From positions 248,001 to 312,000 of the forward strand of contig NOWV01000062.1 in NCBI GenBank assembly GCA_003344405.1: a stretch of 64,000 nt of DNA, given 5' to 3'. Positions 25,243-39,169 of this stretch are shown in pieces. Position 1 is the first letter of the stretch, and each line of letters begins with the position of its first letter. A program made the translations under genes and the position numbers. The DNA is from Trichoplax sp. H2. Taxonomy: Eukaryota; Placozoa; Uniplacotomia; Trichoplacea. The notes under the pieces are model-generated. The model saw nothing but the letters and a program-made list of their open reading frames with translations, did no database searches and was not told where the DNA came from.

Positions 25243-28200
25243 ATGTCGAATGTACAGGAACTACAGAAGCAAACCGATTTCATCTATAAGGTATTCTTTA
25301 TTATTTTCTCCCTTGACAAATACTTCAAATAAATGCAATCTCTAGAATAATGGTGATAAAATACTTTGCTATTCCTGTCTGGATTTTCTATTCCTACTCC
25401 TACGTTCCATAGTTTATTTTTAGACTAGATAATCATTAGCATGAAACCATTTCTTTTTTTTATCAACGTCAAACTTGTTGCCACTTATTCGTCTATTCTT
25501 ACTTATAATCTACAGAATTTCAAAGAGCGATAAAAATGAGAGATTAAAAAAACCAGCTTATAATGATTTCAACGATAAACGGAATGGCCTATCACTAATT
25601 AACACTTTCTTATGATTAATCCAAGGCAGTTTGTAGGCTGATCTGAGACAGTACTAAAGATGTAAAAGGCACTAGCATAGTCATAGAAAGTGCTATCCTT
25701 TCCCCTTCTTGTCACAAAATATTTTATATTTTATGAAATTTGTTTTTACCAAATCAATTGATCAAATTATACGTTCATTTCTACTAATTCATTTAGTTAG
25801 TTCATTATGTATTCTATTTATATCAGGCTTAAAAATGATATAGATTTCGATCCACTTTTCATCCCGTTATTGCCTTTCCATTTCCTTCTATAGCAATATT
25901 TTGAAGGCCTAAATAGATTCAAAAGTCAGTAAAATAAATAGTTCGAAATACTGATGGCTGTTTCCTTCTTGCTTTTATGATCAAGATAGGATAAACATAT
26001 TTTCTATTGAGCTACAGTATTTTATACCGACAGCATGAAATGATATCCTTGCATTACCACTTCATCTCGGTCGTGCATTTAACGTACTGGTATCCAATTT
26101 AAAAGTACTCACTCAAAATCAGTTTTAACCAAGGTTTATCCGTCCTTTCCTTTTACAGACAATATAATAGCAGGATAAAGTAGATTCAAAAGTCAATGAC
26201 AACCTAGAGAGACAACTAAATTGACTACTCTCTCCTCATCGCTACACTTAAATGTCCATTCTATCGAGCACTCGTACTCTACATCTCTAATATCAAAAGA
26301 TAGCTTTGCTAATTCGTTAGGGATAATATCTTGTATCTAATGGGCATCTTATTTGAAATAAAAATATCAATCTTTTAACGAGACTTTATAAAACTTGAGC
26401 TATTTCATTTCTTTAAAACAATAATTTATGATATGAAATGATCCATAAGTACTCGTATGATAGGGAAAAGTATTTTAAATGAATACGAGTAGTACTGGTA
26501 CTATTTCCCTGACTTATTCCTTCAGTGATGATAGGATAGATATTTTTCCACAGTAATACTTTAGATTTATGCACTTAATGTTATTAATTTCTATCGATAG
26601 TGCTCGATATAGATATTTTATTTGTTCCATCTACTTTTATAATATCATTTACAAGCAAGTTTTGATCACTTTCGGGCTATATTTTTTCTCTTATGTCAAC
26701 AATATTATAAATATGGTCATCTTTTACCGAATCACTTTATAATTGTTTTGAAATCATTAACTATTCCAACGGAATGGGTATATTAGATAGAGAGGTCTTT
26801 GAAGCGTTCTAGAAGAATCTTTTCGATTAAACATTATGTATTACAGCAAATTTAGGTACAGTCAATGTTAAGCGAGCCCCTTACTATTATTTTCTTCCCA
26901 TGAAAGTGATACTGATGATAAAATTTATTATCTTAAACTAAACTACTTGGGAATTACTTCAAAAGTAACATCTTCTCCAACAGAGTGCGTGCCGAAATAA
27001 GGTAGAATAGTCCTTCTATCCACTACCTTAGAAGAATTATTATTGACTTATCTAGTTCCATTTTAGCAAAATTAGAATCTTCCTTATGCTAAGCAAGTCT
27101 TTACTATAAAATTCCCTATAGGTTAGTGTTTTAAGCAAATTCATGATGGCTCCAATAATTAAGCTACTTCACGATCCCGCTTGAAAGCTACATTTTTTCA
27201 TTAAAGTGGGTATATCAGACAGAATAATCAGCTCTTTCCGCCATTATAGCATCACTTTCACTTAACTTAGTTGGTATAATGGTAATTAGAACTTTTGGGA
27301 GAGCTATTTGTTAATATAAAACCAACTGACTATTCTTTTAATAAGTTTACTTATTAAATTAAATCAATCAACCCACCGTCTCAATATAAAATCAACTCAT
27401 CACCTTGGTACAGAAAAGAAAAATGTTGATTGTGCAAGTAGATATTTCCATATTTTTCAACTTTCTATGCAATGCTTATCGTAGTCAAATTTACTAATAG
27501 AATTTTGACTATTTTTGTGATTTTGTTAGGGAGTTGTAGAGGTTTATATTTTATTCCCTTGCTTGTGTAATTATTCAATCGATTTTTTCTTTTCCTACAC
27601 AAACTTTTATTGTTAATGTAAAGTAGAATTTATAATCATTTCATTACTACCAAAAGAATGGAAGGAAGGATTGAGCTAATCATAATTACAAATCATTCTT
27701 TTATGCCTGGTTGCCTATAAATGAAGATTAAATTTCATTTAAATTATTCAAATTTGGATATTATCCAGTCATAGAATAAAGTAGAGGAAATGAACTATTT
27801 CAATTAGGAGGGAGAGAGACAGGGGTAACTAATTGATTCGAATGCTGTATAGTTCTTATCGAATCCCTATCTAGTCTATCAATTACCTCCATTTAAATAC
27901 TCTATCCGAATTCGGAACTAACGAAATATTTGGAAGAAGCTGAAGAGTTGTAATCATGGTGATAGATTAAACTATGAGAAGGGGCAGAGAGTCAGTAATG
28001 TAATCATTCGTTTACGTTCTATGTTAACCTTTACTTAATCCTACTACTCTGAGACTTCAACCTTCTAGTCTAAATTTTCAAGAAGAATATTAGTATACTA
28101 TAGGGAAGGAAGTAAAGGATTAGAGGTACAATCATTCATATATAAACTTCGATTAAATATTATTAAACAACGACTCTCGATTTTAGTTTAAAAAAGATTA

Positions 28201-31200
28201 AATCAATATTCAGTTTTACTACTCCAAGACCTCCAATTCATTCGTTTAAATTTTAAAGAGGAATAAAAGCATACTATAGTTTCAGTCTAAAAAGGGTACC
28301 GTATCGTATGAAGTAATTATTCTAGTGGGAGGATAGATAAAAAAAATAGCCTCAATAGAGAGTGTGCTAAGGAGAAGGAGAGAAATAGATACTTAAGAAT
28401 AAAACAGAATCACTCAATCATATCCTATTGATCTATATTGATTTATAATGCTTGTGAGACTTGAAAATCGCTCATCTAAATTCTAATAGAGCGAGTATAG
28501 TAAGAAGAATTTTTCTAAATACAGGGGAGGAGAAATGAGGTTTTAAGATAAGGTCCAATTATATTTCTTTTCTTTCAACCTTTCATGGAATATCATTGAG
28601 GTTAAGATTTACAAGGTGTTTATCCCACTGATTAAAGTTGCTAATTAACTTTCAATCAATAAGTCTAGGATACTGTCACTAGCCACTTATTAAAGCAGAA
28701 TAGTTTTAAATTTACGCATAACTATTTAGCTTTTATCCTATCAATCGTTGTAATTCGCTCTATGTTGAATCGATGACAGTCTTAATATTAATTTTAATGA
28801 GCAATCTACGGCATAGATCTACAACTTTTCTTGGATATAAATCAATACCCATTATTTAATTGACCGATTTTTCATGACTAGATAAGAAACGATTACTAAA
28901 ATTAGGCTAGGAGACTAAAATCATAACTTCAATGATTACTGTCGTAATTCCCTTTCGACTTTCCATACATACCAGGATATTTTTTCATATCTTTTCAACA
29001 AAAATAGCTATCGACATTCTTAGAATCTAGCTTCAGCGAGCTATATCTAAATTACGATAGAAAAGCAGTAATAGCCAGCCAAGATTCTAGTTTAAATCTA
29101 AATATAATAACTCTTAACGTAAGGACAGCTGTCGATATTCGTAAAACTCTACTTTGGATCCAGGTTTAGTGAATTACAATATAATAGCTGGAGTAACAAT
29201 ACTGATATCTATAAAGCTCTAATTTGAATTAAAGTTTAGTATTTCATTCCTAATATAAAAGCAGCGGTCAATATTCTTAAAACTTTACTTCGGATCAAAT
29301 TTTAGCTAATTATACTATATGTACACTGCAATGGCTAACTAACATCAGTAAAACTCAAATTTGAGTCTAACTGTAGTAAATTATAAGGCAACAGTAACTG
29401 ATAATATCTAAGATTCTACTTTGAATCTAACTTTAGTAAATTGCAATTTAAAGCAATAGCGAGTATTTCATGTCCTTAAAATTCTAATTTAAAATTCAGC
29501 TATAGCAAATTTTAATATAAGGATAGCAGTGGATAGTAATGGATATTCCGGGTTTTTACTTTGCATACAATTAGTAGTCAATATCCTTAAATTCTACTAA
29601 GTTATATAGTAATAGGAAAACAAAACAGCAAGTCGTGAACAGCTTTCTAATTTAGCCCAAACTCAATCATCATAAGTTATACGAATGACATAAGACAATA
29701 ATTCACTTATGATTGCTATGTTGTCGACAAGAAAATCTTCCCCTTATTTTTTTCATAATATTCAATTCTTTACCTACAAATGTATAATGATCTTTTGTAC
29801 TGATCAAGAAATGTCTTGATCTATTCCGGATTTAAAATTTCTTAGACACCTATGATATTTATATTTTTGGGGTGAGAGCATATATTGGTCAAAAAATAAG
29901 CTCATACTACCACCAGAGCTTTCTTCGACCATGCGATTGCATTTATAAAACAGCTTTAATTTGGTTCATCAATAATTAACGACGATGATGCCATTTTTTC
30001 GTCTTAATTATTTACTAATCTTGTCTTCCATTATGATTAGAATGTTAATGAGAAAGTCCATCCTGCATTACGTGAACTATTGATCGCTAGCCGTGGATAT
30101 CAAAAAGCTCAGCAAGGTAAAATTTAGGTTCTTTCTGACTATGATCTAGTTGGTAATTTTACTTGGTAATTCTACTAGTATTGAACACGGTTTTGACGAA
30201 TAGTATAATGGTTTGTTAGAGAGTAGAAATTGACATAAATTGTATCTTTTTTGACGCATTTCGGTCATAATAGATAACCTTAGCTTTTTGTGTTAGATTC
30301 ACTATTTGATTTCATCCTATCTACAGAATTAGACAAAGCTCACAACGTTTTTGTTGACTGCTTGGCAAAGATAGAGCGGATGGCAAAATCTTCCAGTGGT
30401 CCTTCAAAAGAAATCGGTGAGTTTACTGATATGAAAATGCTTTAGCTGGCTAATTCTATTCTAGGAAATATATTTTCTTTTCGATTTTTTACTTCGAAAT
30501 AAGATCAGTTTTACTAATTATATCAAAGCTTCCTCTGGAATCATCGATATTCCGCAGCTATTTATAAAATATCAACTCTATTCGTATACCAATTGAGAGT
30601 TTATTATTACGTTTCTTATGTAACTGTATTACAATAGGAGATGCAATTGGAGGGATTGTGGATTATTATAAAGAATCTGAAAAAAGCAAACAGCAACTAG
30701 TAAGATATGAAATTCTAGTATAGAATAAGTTGTTTCCTCCTTCTAATTGAACGTTAATGTCTATTAAAATTCGCATTTGATACTGATGAAACTATGCAAG
30801 ATAAATATCGCTGTTGGCGTCATAAACTATGTACTGTATTAATATATGAATTCGTATAATAATATACGAGTATGCAGTAGCTAGATCTTAAACTAGTCTT
30901 TAATCTGATGATTGGACTATATCATTCCGTAGCATTTAATGATCGAGTTTAGGATTATCTAATAACTAGCTTGCATTATCTTGATTATATAGTCATCTCG
31001 CGTAATGTCATATTATATAGTCAAAGAATGAAGAGAAGCTAGTAGTATGGGGCATTAAGACTTTAGAAAGATTGATCAAATTAATGTTAATATTGGATTA
31101 TCTTATAATCTAGTCTAAAGCATTTTATGGAGAATATATACTGCCACTAGAAACAACTTTGGAAGCCCAAATTCACAATATAACGGTAATAGTTTTAGCA

Positions 31201-34085
31201 TTTTCTATATCAGTATTTTCATTTCCATTGTCGGTTTCCTTACGGCGATCTTTAGCATAAGTTTCGCTAATGAAAACTTTGTTTATACTATGCAAAAGTT
31301 TGTCAAACTGTAGATGAATATTTAAATGAATTAAAGCATTAATCGTATTAAATATATTAATTACTTGATTCTAATCTATCGATAGAAAATTAACAAAGTC
31401 TTCTCATCAAACTTTAAAGCTAAATGCGACGTAAGTATAGTGATAGTATCATATCTATTATTTTATCCAACTTTGTTGTGACTATCGTCATAGACTCATA
31501 GTGTCTTACTAGTAGCAGTTATCCAAGCAAATATTATGATATTACAAATTATTAGCTTAATGGTGATACATAGATGTATAAAGGACGGATTATAATTATT
31601 TTTATTGTAAGATAAAACGATTTCATGCTTCTACGTATAAGAGATTATTTTTATTTTAAATAATGATTTAGGGTCTTGATAAAGCACGTGGTGAATTAAA
31701 AAAAGTAAAAAGAAAGAGTCAGGGCAAGAAAGGAATCACCGGGAAATATGAAGAAAAGGTCAATGATTGTGAAGCCGAATACAATAAGAAGCAAAATGAA
31801 TTAGAAGCTTACACAGTTCTTGAATTTGAAAGGGTAACAGATGAATTTATTAGCTAGGTTGCACGCCATCAACTGGTTGATTTTTGAGTAAATTAATACA
31901 AGTGGTAATGTTCATGATGGAAAGTACAATCGTTGAGATACAAGACCTCTTAACGCAAGAGGACAATTTATACGATATCATATAGCGTACTATAGATGAA
32001 ATTAGTACTAATTTAGGTATTTTTGGCATTAGGCTTTAAACGAGGAAAGAAAACGATATTGTATGGTTCTTGACTACACTTGTGAGGCATTAAGTAGAGA
32101 GTCAACAAATTATGCTAAGGTAATTCCTATTATCTTTATAATTGCAATCTCCGCAGATATCGTAAGCTTTTTATGCGATTTTAAAGGTTAGAACTCAACC
32201 AGTCATATCCTGTTAGTAAAAAGCTAGTGTTTGCCATCATTTACTACTTCAATCCATTAGAAAAGCTATAATTTAATGTTTTTCTTGATCGATTGAAAAT
32301 TCACGAATGAGCTGATCTATTGGCATTGGTAATCGATGCATGTTATTTACTAATATTTGCACATGAAATCATTTTAGAATCACAACTTTTTGAAAGATCG
32401 TATTCCTGCTTGGCGAGCTTTATTTCGAGATGAAGCTTCCATGGCTCAACAGAAACAATCCATAGATTCTTTAGATAGCAATGACATGTTGCTTAGGGTT
32501 AGTAGCTTTGTTTCCTTAGAAATGTGACATTAGAATTATTTCCTAAATTTCGTTATAGTTTTTAATGTACTTTTTAAATTCTCTCTAGTCACATTCATTA
32601 GTGCATGCTCTAACTCAACGAAAGGAAGTAACTGATTTAGCACAAAAGTAAGAACCCTACTTGGATTATTTTCAATAATTTTTATTACACCAACTATAGA
32701 TTATTATGATATTGATCTAAATACCAGTATTAATACATATTTATCACTATCCTTTGCTTAATCACTTTGTAGTAGCCAAACTCTTGTAGCTCTTTATGAT
32801 CTAGACGCCGATACCCAGGATAAACTTGCATTACATGAAGTAAGTTACAATGTGACCTTTAAAGGCTAATCGAAAAAGAAATTGCGTAACCTTCTGTAAA
32901 AACAATTTTTGTTAATATTCCGTTGGGATTTGGTATTAGCTATTTGATTAATGATCCTACTCAAATATAAGAGATTCCCTTGTTACCTAAGCTACCCCAA
33001 ATTCGACCAATCATATAATAATATAGCCGATAAAAAATAACTTTTACTGCTGGGAGACATTTCTCATTATCTTAGATAATCTAAATTCGATTAATTGTAT
33101 TTTTACATAGTTTATAAAATAACTTATTTACACGTTAGAGAAATTTCTTATTGCTTTAGCTCACTTAAAATCGAACTATTGTACTGTATATGTACATATC
33201 TCATAAAATAGTTCTTACATATAAGAAACTTTTCTTATTAACTAACCTAAATTAACTTTAGCGATTAAAAATACTGCTCATTACCTTAGCTAGACTGAGT
33301 TCTAGTTACTGTTTATGCATATACTGTAGCAGGAAAATGGGTTTTACTGGCGTTACCTTGTCATTTTTTTAAGCTATTTAATTGTACTGGTAGAGCGCAA
33401 AACAATTCTCTTTCCCATTAAGATTTTTAAACATTTTTCCTTTTAGGGAGATAATATCAAGACCTTAGGGCAACCAGCAAATGGCTGGCAATATGGTACA
33501 AATACTAACACAGGAAGGTAATTTAAATCATAACAAGTTCATATTATTTTATTAACACCTAAATTAAAGTTAATAGTATTCATTCTTATATTCTTATTAT
33601 TTAGCGAGTCATAATCAATTACTCCATGTATTATTAAATGCTACTTTTGTTGTTGTAGGTCAGGATGGTTTCCGCTGACTTATACAGGAAGGGAATCTCC
33701 GTAAGTATTTCAATCCTAGTAAAATCTATGGGATACAATCACATCATGATTGTGCATACATATATACTGGCTATACTGCTAGTGATATAAATAAAATGGG
33801 TATCTGATGAATGCTATTTTTTACATAACACGGCAATCCTGAACTAGCAGTAACCGAACTAAGCGAGGTGGCAGTCTTGCTGAGGTAGGCCAGACTATTG
33901 ACTATGCTTCTCATCGAAGGCAAAGTAGTAGTCGAATTGAGCAAGTAGGGCCGGCAACAATATCTCCCATTGGAACAACTCCATTCCGATACGACATATC
34001 TTCGCCATCGACATCACCACCGTCAGTAAACAGTACACAAGGGACTAATCCATCATCTGCACCAGTAAATAATGCCGCATTTTAG
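25243..34085 (+). CDS. BAIAP2: IRSp53/BAIAP2-like I-BAR and SH3 protein
   Basis: Fourteen exons: 25243-25290, 30041-30116, 30327-30416, 30638-30699, 31114-31185, 31386-31430, 31672-31833, 32033-32119, 32378-32497, 32589-32647, 32773-32839, 33447-33517, 33659-33700 and 33848-34085. All phases agree, giving 412 residues. Residues ~1-250 form an IMD/I-BAR domain: SNVQELQKQTDFIYK, HPALRELLIASRGYQKA, a basic GELKKVKRKSQGKK patch like that of IRSp53, and the ALNEERKRYCMVL signature. An SH3 domain follows (~residues 280-330: TLVALYDLDAD, then GWFPLTYTGR). The C-terminal ~80 residues are Ser/Thr/Pro-rich and unstructured, with no WH2 or PDZ-ligand motif seen. In this family the I-BAR bends membrane outward into filopodia and the SH3 recruits WAVE/Ena-type actin regulators downstream of Rac/Cdc42. 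Intron 1 is 4.75 kb and holds repeat arrays; the other introns are short. Confidence 0.95.
27600..28560. repeat. Decayed tandem repeat in BAIAP2-like intron 1
   Basis: Units of roughly 180-230 bp share TAATCATTC, TTAATCCTACTACTC with GAGACTTCAACC, TTTCAAGAAGAATATTAGTATACTATAGG, and a purine-rich GGGAGGAAG stretch. About four copies survive with many indels. Confidence 0.55.
29000..29620. repeat. Tandem repeat (~90-110 bp) in BAIAP2-like intron 1
   Basis: About six units built on AATATAA..AGCAGTNGATATTC, then TTAAAACTCTACTTTGAATC and TAGTTTAGTAAATTA. Divergence is considerable but the period is clear. It ends about 420 bp before exon 2. Confidence 0.7.
33030..33330. repeat. Tandem repeat (~85-110 bp) in BAIAP2-like intron 11
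   Basis: Three to four diverged copies of AAAATAACTTTTAC, AGAAACTTTTCTTATTA, CCTTAGCTAACC and AAATTCGATTA, between exons 11 and 12. Non-coding. Confidence 0.55.
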
Positions 34086-35377
34086 AGTACTAAAGGTCAA
34101 GTATTCTACGGTAAGATGAAGTTATTGACTTATTGATAAGTAATTTTTGTAACTTTAGAAGCTGATATATTTAGCAGATTCTCTAATAATGTATTGATGA
34201 AAGTTATATCATGATAGTAGAATAACATATACATCGGCATACATTTGAATGACTTACGTTTGCAAAGTTTTTATTATGGCAAAACTTGCAGTTTAGGATC
34301 AAAGCGTGCGCTATGCTTTTCTTTAAATTGAAGATGAATGTTAAACTTTATTTTAATTTTTTGTTTCCTTCTTGATTTTAGGTCATTTATACCAATTGAA
34401 ACGTCCAATGTTAGCCATAACAGAGAAAATTCTACGTAATCTTAGCTATATCATATAACTCTTTCAAACCCTATTTTTTTCTACATTATAGACATTTTTT
34501 TGGTTACTAATATTGTTGCATGTTTTGTCTTGAGAAATAAATTAGAAACGATAATCATTACCAGGTGATACGGATATGTCATCACAAATGACACTCGTAT
34601 AGTAATGTAATTGAAAAAGTTTGGTTGATATTGTAACAGTTGAATTGAATTAAATATTTAAGTTGAAAAAAACTTTCATTTTTGTTATTCTAACATATAA
34701 CTAGCCCAATTATATTCTAGAATCAGTGCATTACTGTGATTTTTAATATCTAAATTAACATAGTAGAATACCTATTGACAAAATTGCTTTGTTCTGATAA
34801 CTGATGGTTACTATTAATTCTAATTTTGAGTAGGCAAATTATTTTTAGTTATACTATTGTGTGGCTTTCATGACAGCTACTGTAATTTGCGGAAATGCGT
34901 GACAAAATATGGACTTTGCACTTTTATGACATAATTTACACCAGATAAGAACTCGGAGTTGATAATAGATTCTCTACGCTAGCTGAAAAATTACACAACT
35001 AATTACTTAAAATTTTTCGTCTACTATCCTATCAATGGCTACCTGAATATACTTGGCGATTCATATTAAGAGAAATTTATGAAAGTATGTTTTGAGTGTT
35101 ATTTCCTAAAATTTCTTCAGTATGGTTTATAGTTTACCCGTTCGGTTTAATATTCTAGCCTTCGAATTCATATTAGCTTGTAAAAAATGTTAGTAATACG
35201 CCATTCGAATGGTTCATGCATTGCAATAAATAAAGCTCAACGACTATTGACATAGCGTCACTGTTCATCTAACTATTTGGTGATTTTTGAAGCTAGTTTA
35301 TAACAATGATGACATAATAAATTTCGATTGATTCACTTTATAAATATTACACATATTACATATGTAATCACAGGAAA
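34086..35377. other. Intergenic between convergent BAIAP2-like and ENDOV genes
   Basis: AT-rich, containing the 3' ends of both genes. A short open stretch near 35020-35082 reads FRLLSYQWLPEYTWRFILRE and ends at a possible donor (GTATGT). It may be a lost exon of something, but nothing around it supports a gene. Confidence 0.5.
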
Positions 35378-37532
35378 TTATTTTATCTCTTGATTTCCTA
35401 ATTCAGATAAATTTATTCGTAGGTATTCACGTGATAGGTGATCAGCCTAATAAAAAAAATAATTGTTAGCGAATTGAAAGGTTGGACTTTAATAAAAACA
35501 AAAAATCAGCTCACTATGATACGTAATACATACTTGTCGAATAGGCTCAGGCAATCTGTATTTACAGGAAGCTAATACTATCTTCGTCGCAGTTTTAAGA
35601 TCTAAGCGATGGCCAACGGATACATAAATAGGTCTAGTTGACTGCTCTGAACTTCTTAACGCCTGCAATTATAACACAGAAATGGTTTTATAGAGGTCTA
35701 ATTATATTGATTTATATATAAGTATGTGCTGTGGAGGTTGGATTGTATATCTTCACGTCTAGTGGCTTCCGATGATTAATATTGGCATTTCCTATTACTT
35801 TAACTTTATCGATAATATAGACGGGTTACAGTTAAACTAATAGGCAACGCCTGTTTCACTCATAAATCATTTCACTCACCATGCCTAAAATAACTCCCGA
35901 GCGATTGGTCAACGGAAATGAATCACCTTTAGTACTGAGTTGTGCAATCTAAGCCAGTACATCATAGTATTTTAGGAGTTATTACATTGAAATACAGTAG
36001 ATCTACAAACATGATTAGATTGTATTTTATGTAAAGACCTGATCCATATGTTTACTATCTCGAGCAATCCCGTGGACTTCCAATAAATTTTTAGCTACTC
36101 CAATTGTAGGAATATCCGCCAGTACTCCTAGATGGCATGCTGATCCAAATTCTGTAAATACACAAGTATATATATGTTAGATGTATCAATTGAGAAATTT
36201 GGGGTAAATTGTTAATGTGTATGATTCAGCATAGCACCCATACACAGTATAAACTAGATAGTAATTAGTAATAACGTTGAAATTAAATACTTGAAAGTGC
36301 AATTATCGTCATTACTAACAGGTATAAATTGGCAGTCACTAAAGAAATAAAAAAAGTGTCAGTTTATCACTTGAAGATGGTGTTATACCGCTTACCTTGA
36401 TGATGTAGAATCCCATTACCATCTACCAGTATTACCTACAAGATTGGATAGTGAAAGGTTACTAAAGAGTAGATAAAAGTACAGTATAGCAACATTATGT
36501 ACGGTTTCAATCACATGTAGATTTATGGAAGTGAGTGATTGATAACACTATTATGAGAAAGAATTTTCATACTTGGGGTAATAGGGAAGGCTGTTCCTCT
36601 CTTAATTTATTTATGCAATAACTTAGATGTTCAAATTCACGAAAGGCTAAAAATCCAGGTATATATGGCTGATTTACATGGACAATTCCAGAGTAATTGG
36701 AGTAGACCAACTAGGAGCATAAAGATATGTTAAGGCAGGGCAATTAGAGTCAAGATATATCAAGATAGAGTAATTCGATGTAATCATAATAAGCTGCTGT
36801 ATAGTAGTACAATAAGTTAACATTAGCCAAGACAGGATATAAAATTATGAGTATCAGTACAGCATCGTCAAATAACTACATTGCAGATATTGATCGTACA
36901 AATTGTATTGGCTATTAGTAAACTTACTTCCATTTCAGGAAATTTTAGTACAACAAGGGAGGCACACGCATAAGAAGGATTTGACTTAGAGTAGGATTGG
37001 TCGATTCCGCCAATATAATGCAATCCATGTAAAGAGACGTTGTTATCGTTGTTATTAGCAGGTAACCAGCTCACCTGGTTGGTGATTATTAACGATTTCT
37101 TTAATTCATTTTGTTGTCTATTTAATAAAATTCAAAGCCAGATTATTGTCTATTCTGCACGTATTATATGATAGCACCGCTTGTGACTGAATGTTACAAA
37201 ATCCATACGAGTCAATGAATTAATTAATTACATAATTATTGGAGTAGCAAAATAGTCAATAAACTGTCATAATGGTTGAGTTTATTCAAATGTTGAGAAA
37301 GAAAGCACTGTCTACAATATCAAATATCGATACTATCAGTAGACATTGTTAACAAGAGTGTACTTGTCGCTCAACCAATATTGAATCTTATAGCATCCTT
37401 CACCATCATGGATGTATTACTATATTGTATTTGGATTGCTCCGACCGGTTATTGATACAGATCTTACCTAATCCAATCTTGCTTAACACTATCATTTGGC
37501 TGGCATGGAGTCTTACTTGGATCTACAGACAT
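35378..37532 (-). CDS. ENDOV: Endonuclease V
   Basis: Eight exons in transcript order: 37532-37468, 37117-36928, 36710-36573, 36435-36396, 36151-36039, 35948-35880, 35662-35534 and 35446-35378. Phases all agree, giving 270 residues (human is about 280). The key motifs are present: GGIDQSY (metal-binding Asp), FLAFRE (Glu), LVDGNGILHH (second Asp), and IGVAKN (Lys), plus the C-terminal signature RSTRPLYISVGHR as STRPIYVSVGHR and a tail EPIRQADHLSREYLR. The enzyme cuts one bond 3' of inosine; in animals its main substrate is inosine-containing RNA, in bacteria deaminated DNA. The start Met gives MSVDPSKTPCQPNDS, and the next motif KQDWIRQQNELK fits the family N-terminus. All active-site residues being intact predicts a working enzyme. 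Exon 1 is repeated past the nearby gap, which is probably an assembly artefact. Confidence 0.96.
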
Positions 37533-38091
37533 GGTCTACAGATGAGCTGCTGGCGGAGTACCTGAGTTATTCGTTGGAGAGCAGATCGGTAATATTGCAT
37601 GGACAGCATTGAAAGTAGGATGGATATACAGTACAGTAAGAAGACTTGCTACCCTAACCAATTGATACTGGTGTTTGCAGGCAAATTTGCAGCTAGGTTT
37701 TCGTTTCCATTCCACCACTAATATACATAGACAGTAAAAGGTCAAAATGATTCTTGTTTTGAAGCCCTGATGGCTACAGTCCACACGGCGTAAGTAATAC
37801 TGTACGCGCTGTACTGTACGGTATGGCATGTTGACTAATTCTGCCCAGTAATATGGAAAATATAGCGGGATAGCGTTGATTTTCTCTCGAAATTATTACT
37901 GTCTGCCTTCAACTATTCTTGCATAAATCATGTGCAAATTACTGTCGACGTAGTTTCTTGATTTGCACACGATTGCACTCTAAAGTACAGCGCAGTTGGG
38001 TGAAGACTCGATACCAGAGAGTTGGATTGGATACCCTGCAGTAGAGAGCTGCAAAAGGACGAAATGGACAGCTTGACTTAGCTGGAAGTTC

Positions 38092-38111
38092 NNNNNNNNN
38101 NNNNNNNNNNN
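38092..38111. other. Scaffold gap 3 (20 N)
   Basis: Twenty Ns. The right edge falls inside the repeated copy of ENDOV exon 1. Confidence 0.98.
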
Positions 38112-38171
38112 CCAATCTTGCTTAACACTATCATTTGGCTGGCATGGAGTCTTACTTGGATCTACAGACAT
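38112..38171 (-). pseudogene. Second, truncated copy of ENDOV exon 1
   Basis: Reads the same start peptide (MSVDPSKTPCQPNDS...KQDW) as 37532-37473 and is cut by the N gap before its donor site. The rest of the gene is not repeated, so this fragment cannot encode a protein by itself. It is best treated as an allelic duplicate created at the gap. Confidence 0.85.
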
Positions 38172-38557
38172 GGTCTACAGATGAGCTGCTGGCGGAGTAC
38201 CTGAGTTATTCGTTGGAGAGCAGATCGGTAATATTGCATGGACAGCATTGAAAGTAGGATGGATATACAGTAAGAAGACTTGCTACCCTAACCAATTGAT
38301 ACTGGTGTTTGCAGGCAAATTTGCAGCTAGGTTTTCGTTTCCATTCCACCACTAATATACATAGACAGTAAAAGGTCAAAATGATTCTTGTTTGAAGCGC
38401 TGATGGCTACAGTCCACACGGCGTAAGTAATACTGTACGCGCTGTACTGTACGGTATGGCATGTTGACTAATTCTGCCCAGTATATCGAAAATATAGTGG
38501 GATAGCGTTGATTTTCCCTCGAAATTATTACTGTCTGCCTTCAACTATTCTTGCATA

Positions 38558-38764
38558 GACAGTTGAATAGCAGCATATTGGTATAAAGTACCGTATTTTT
38601 GCGTTAGTTTAAGTCCTCATTTTCTCCTTTTTCTATATCTAAAGAGAAAGTCAACACGGTATGTCGCTCGTCCTACTGGTCTCTACGTTCTCTGCTGCAC
38701 ACTTTCACGGTAGTCTTGATCATAAAGAAAGTCCTATTGCATATGCTACTGTATTAGTCCGTCC
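38558..38764. other. 207-bp segment present in only one flank copy
   Basis: Absent from the matching position (about 37925) of the other copy. Its ends (GACAGTTG... and ...AGTCCGTCC) show no inverted repeats, and no obvious target-site duplication is seen. If the two copies are alleles, this is an insertion/deletion polymorphism about 1 kb upstream of ENDOV. Confidence 0.6.
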
Positions 38765-39169
38765 AATCATGTGCAAATTACTGTCGACGTAGTTTCTTGA
38801 TTTGCACACGATTGCACTCTAAAGTACAGCGCAGTTGGGTGAAGACTCGATACCAGAGAGTTGGATTGGATACCCTGCAGTAGAGAGCTGCAAAAGGACG
38901 AAATGGACAGCTTGACTTAGCTGGAAGTTCACATCCCTGGTAGAGACCTTGGAGAAAATGTTCTCCCAAATTGAAGTAGTCCATGTTGACATGGTTTACA
39001 GTCACAATCAGTGCCGAGATTGGGAAGAGGAAATCCCTTGTCCGTTGCTTGTAAAGAGTACTCACCGCATAGTGCATAGTGTAGTACATACCAGGATCCT
39101 TAATTTAGCCATTTTTGATGGCAGACATCTATCAGCGGGCCCGGCATAGCACGGCAAAGGACCCTGCTC

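Larger units (their letters stand above)
37473..38930. repeat. Gap 3 with duplicated flanks and a 207-bp indel
   Basis: Sequence 38112-38930 repeats 37473-38091 almost base for base, on either side of the 20-N gap at 38092-38111. The right copy carries an extra 207 bp at 38558-38764, placed between GCATA and AATCATGTGC. The left copy has one more TACAG at about 37630. The block covers part of ENDOV exon 1 and its 5' flank. This again looks like two alleles scaffolded in tandem. Confidence 0.92.

Noticed and set aside
33848-34085. Whether the last BAIAP2-like exon reads on past the TAG at 34083-34085
   Set aside because: No donor before the TAG keeps the frame and no downstream exon resembles the family C-terminus; the stop is accepted.
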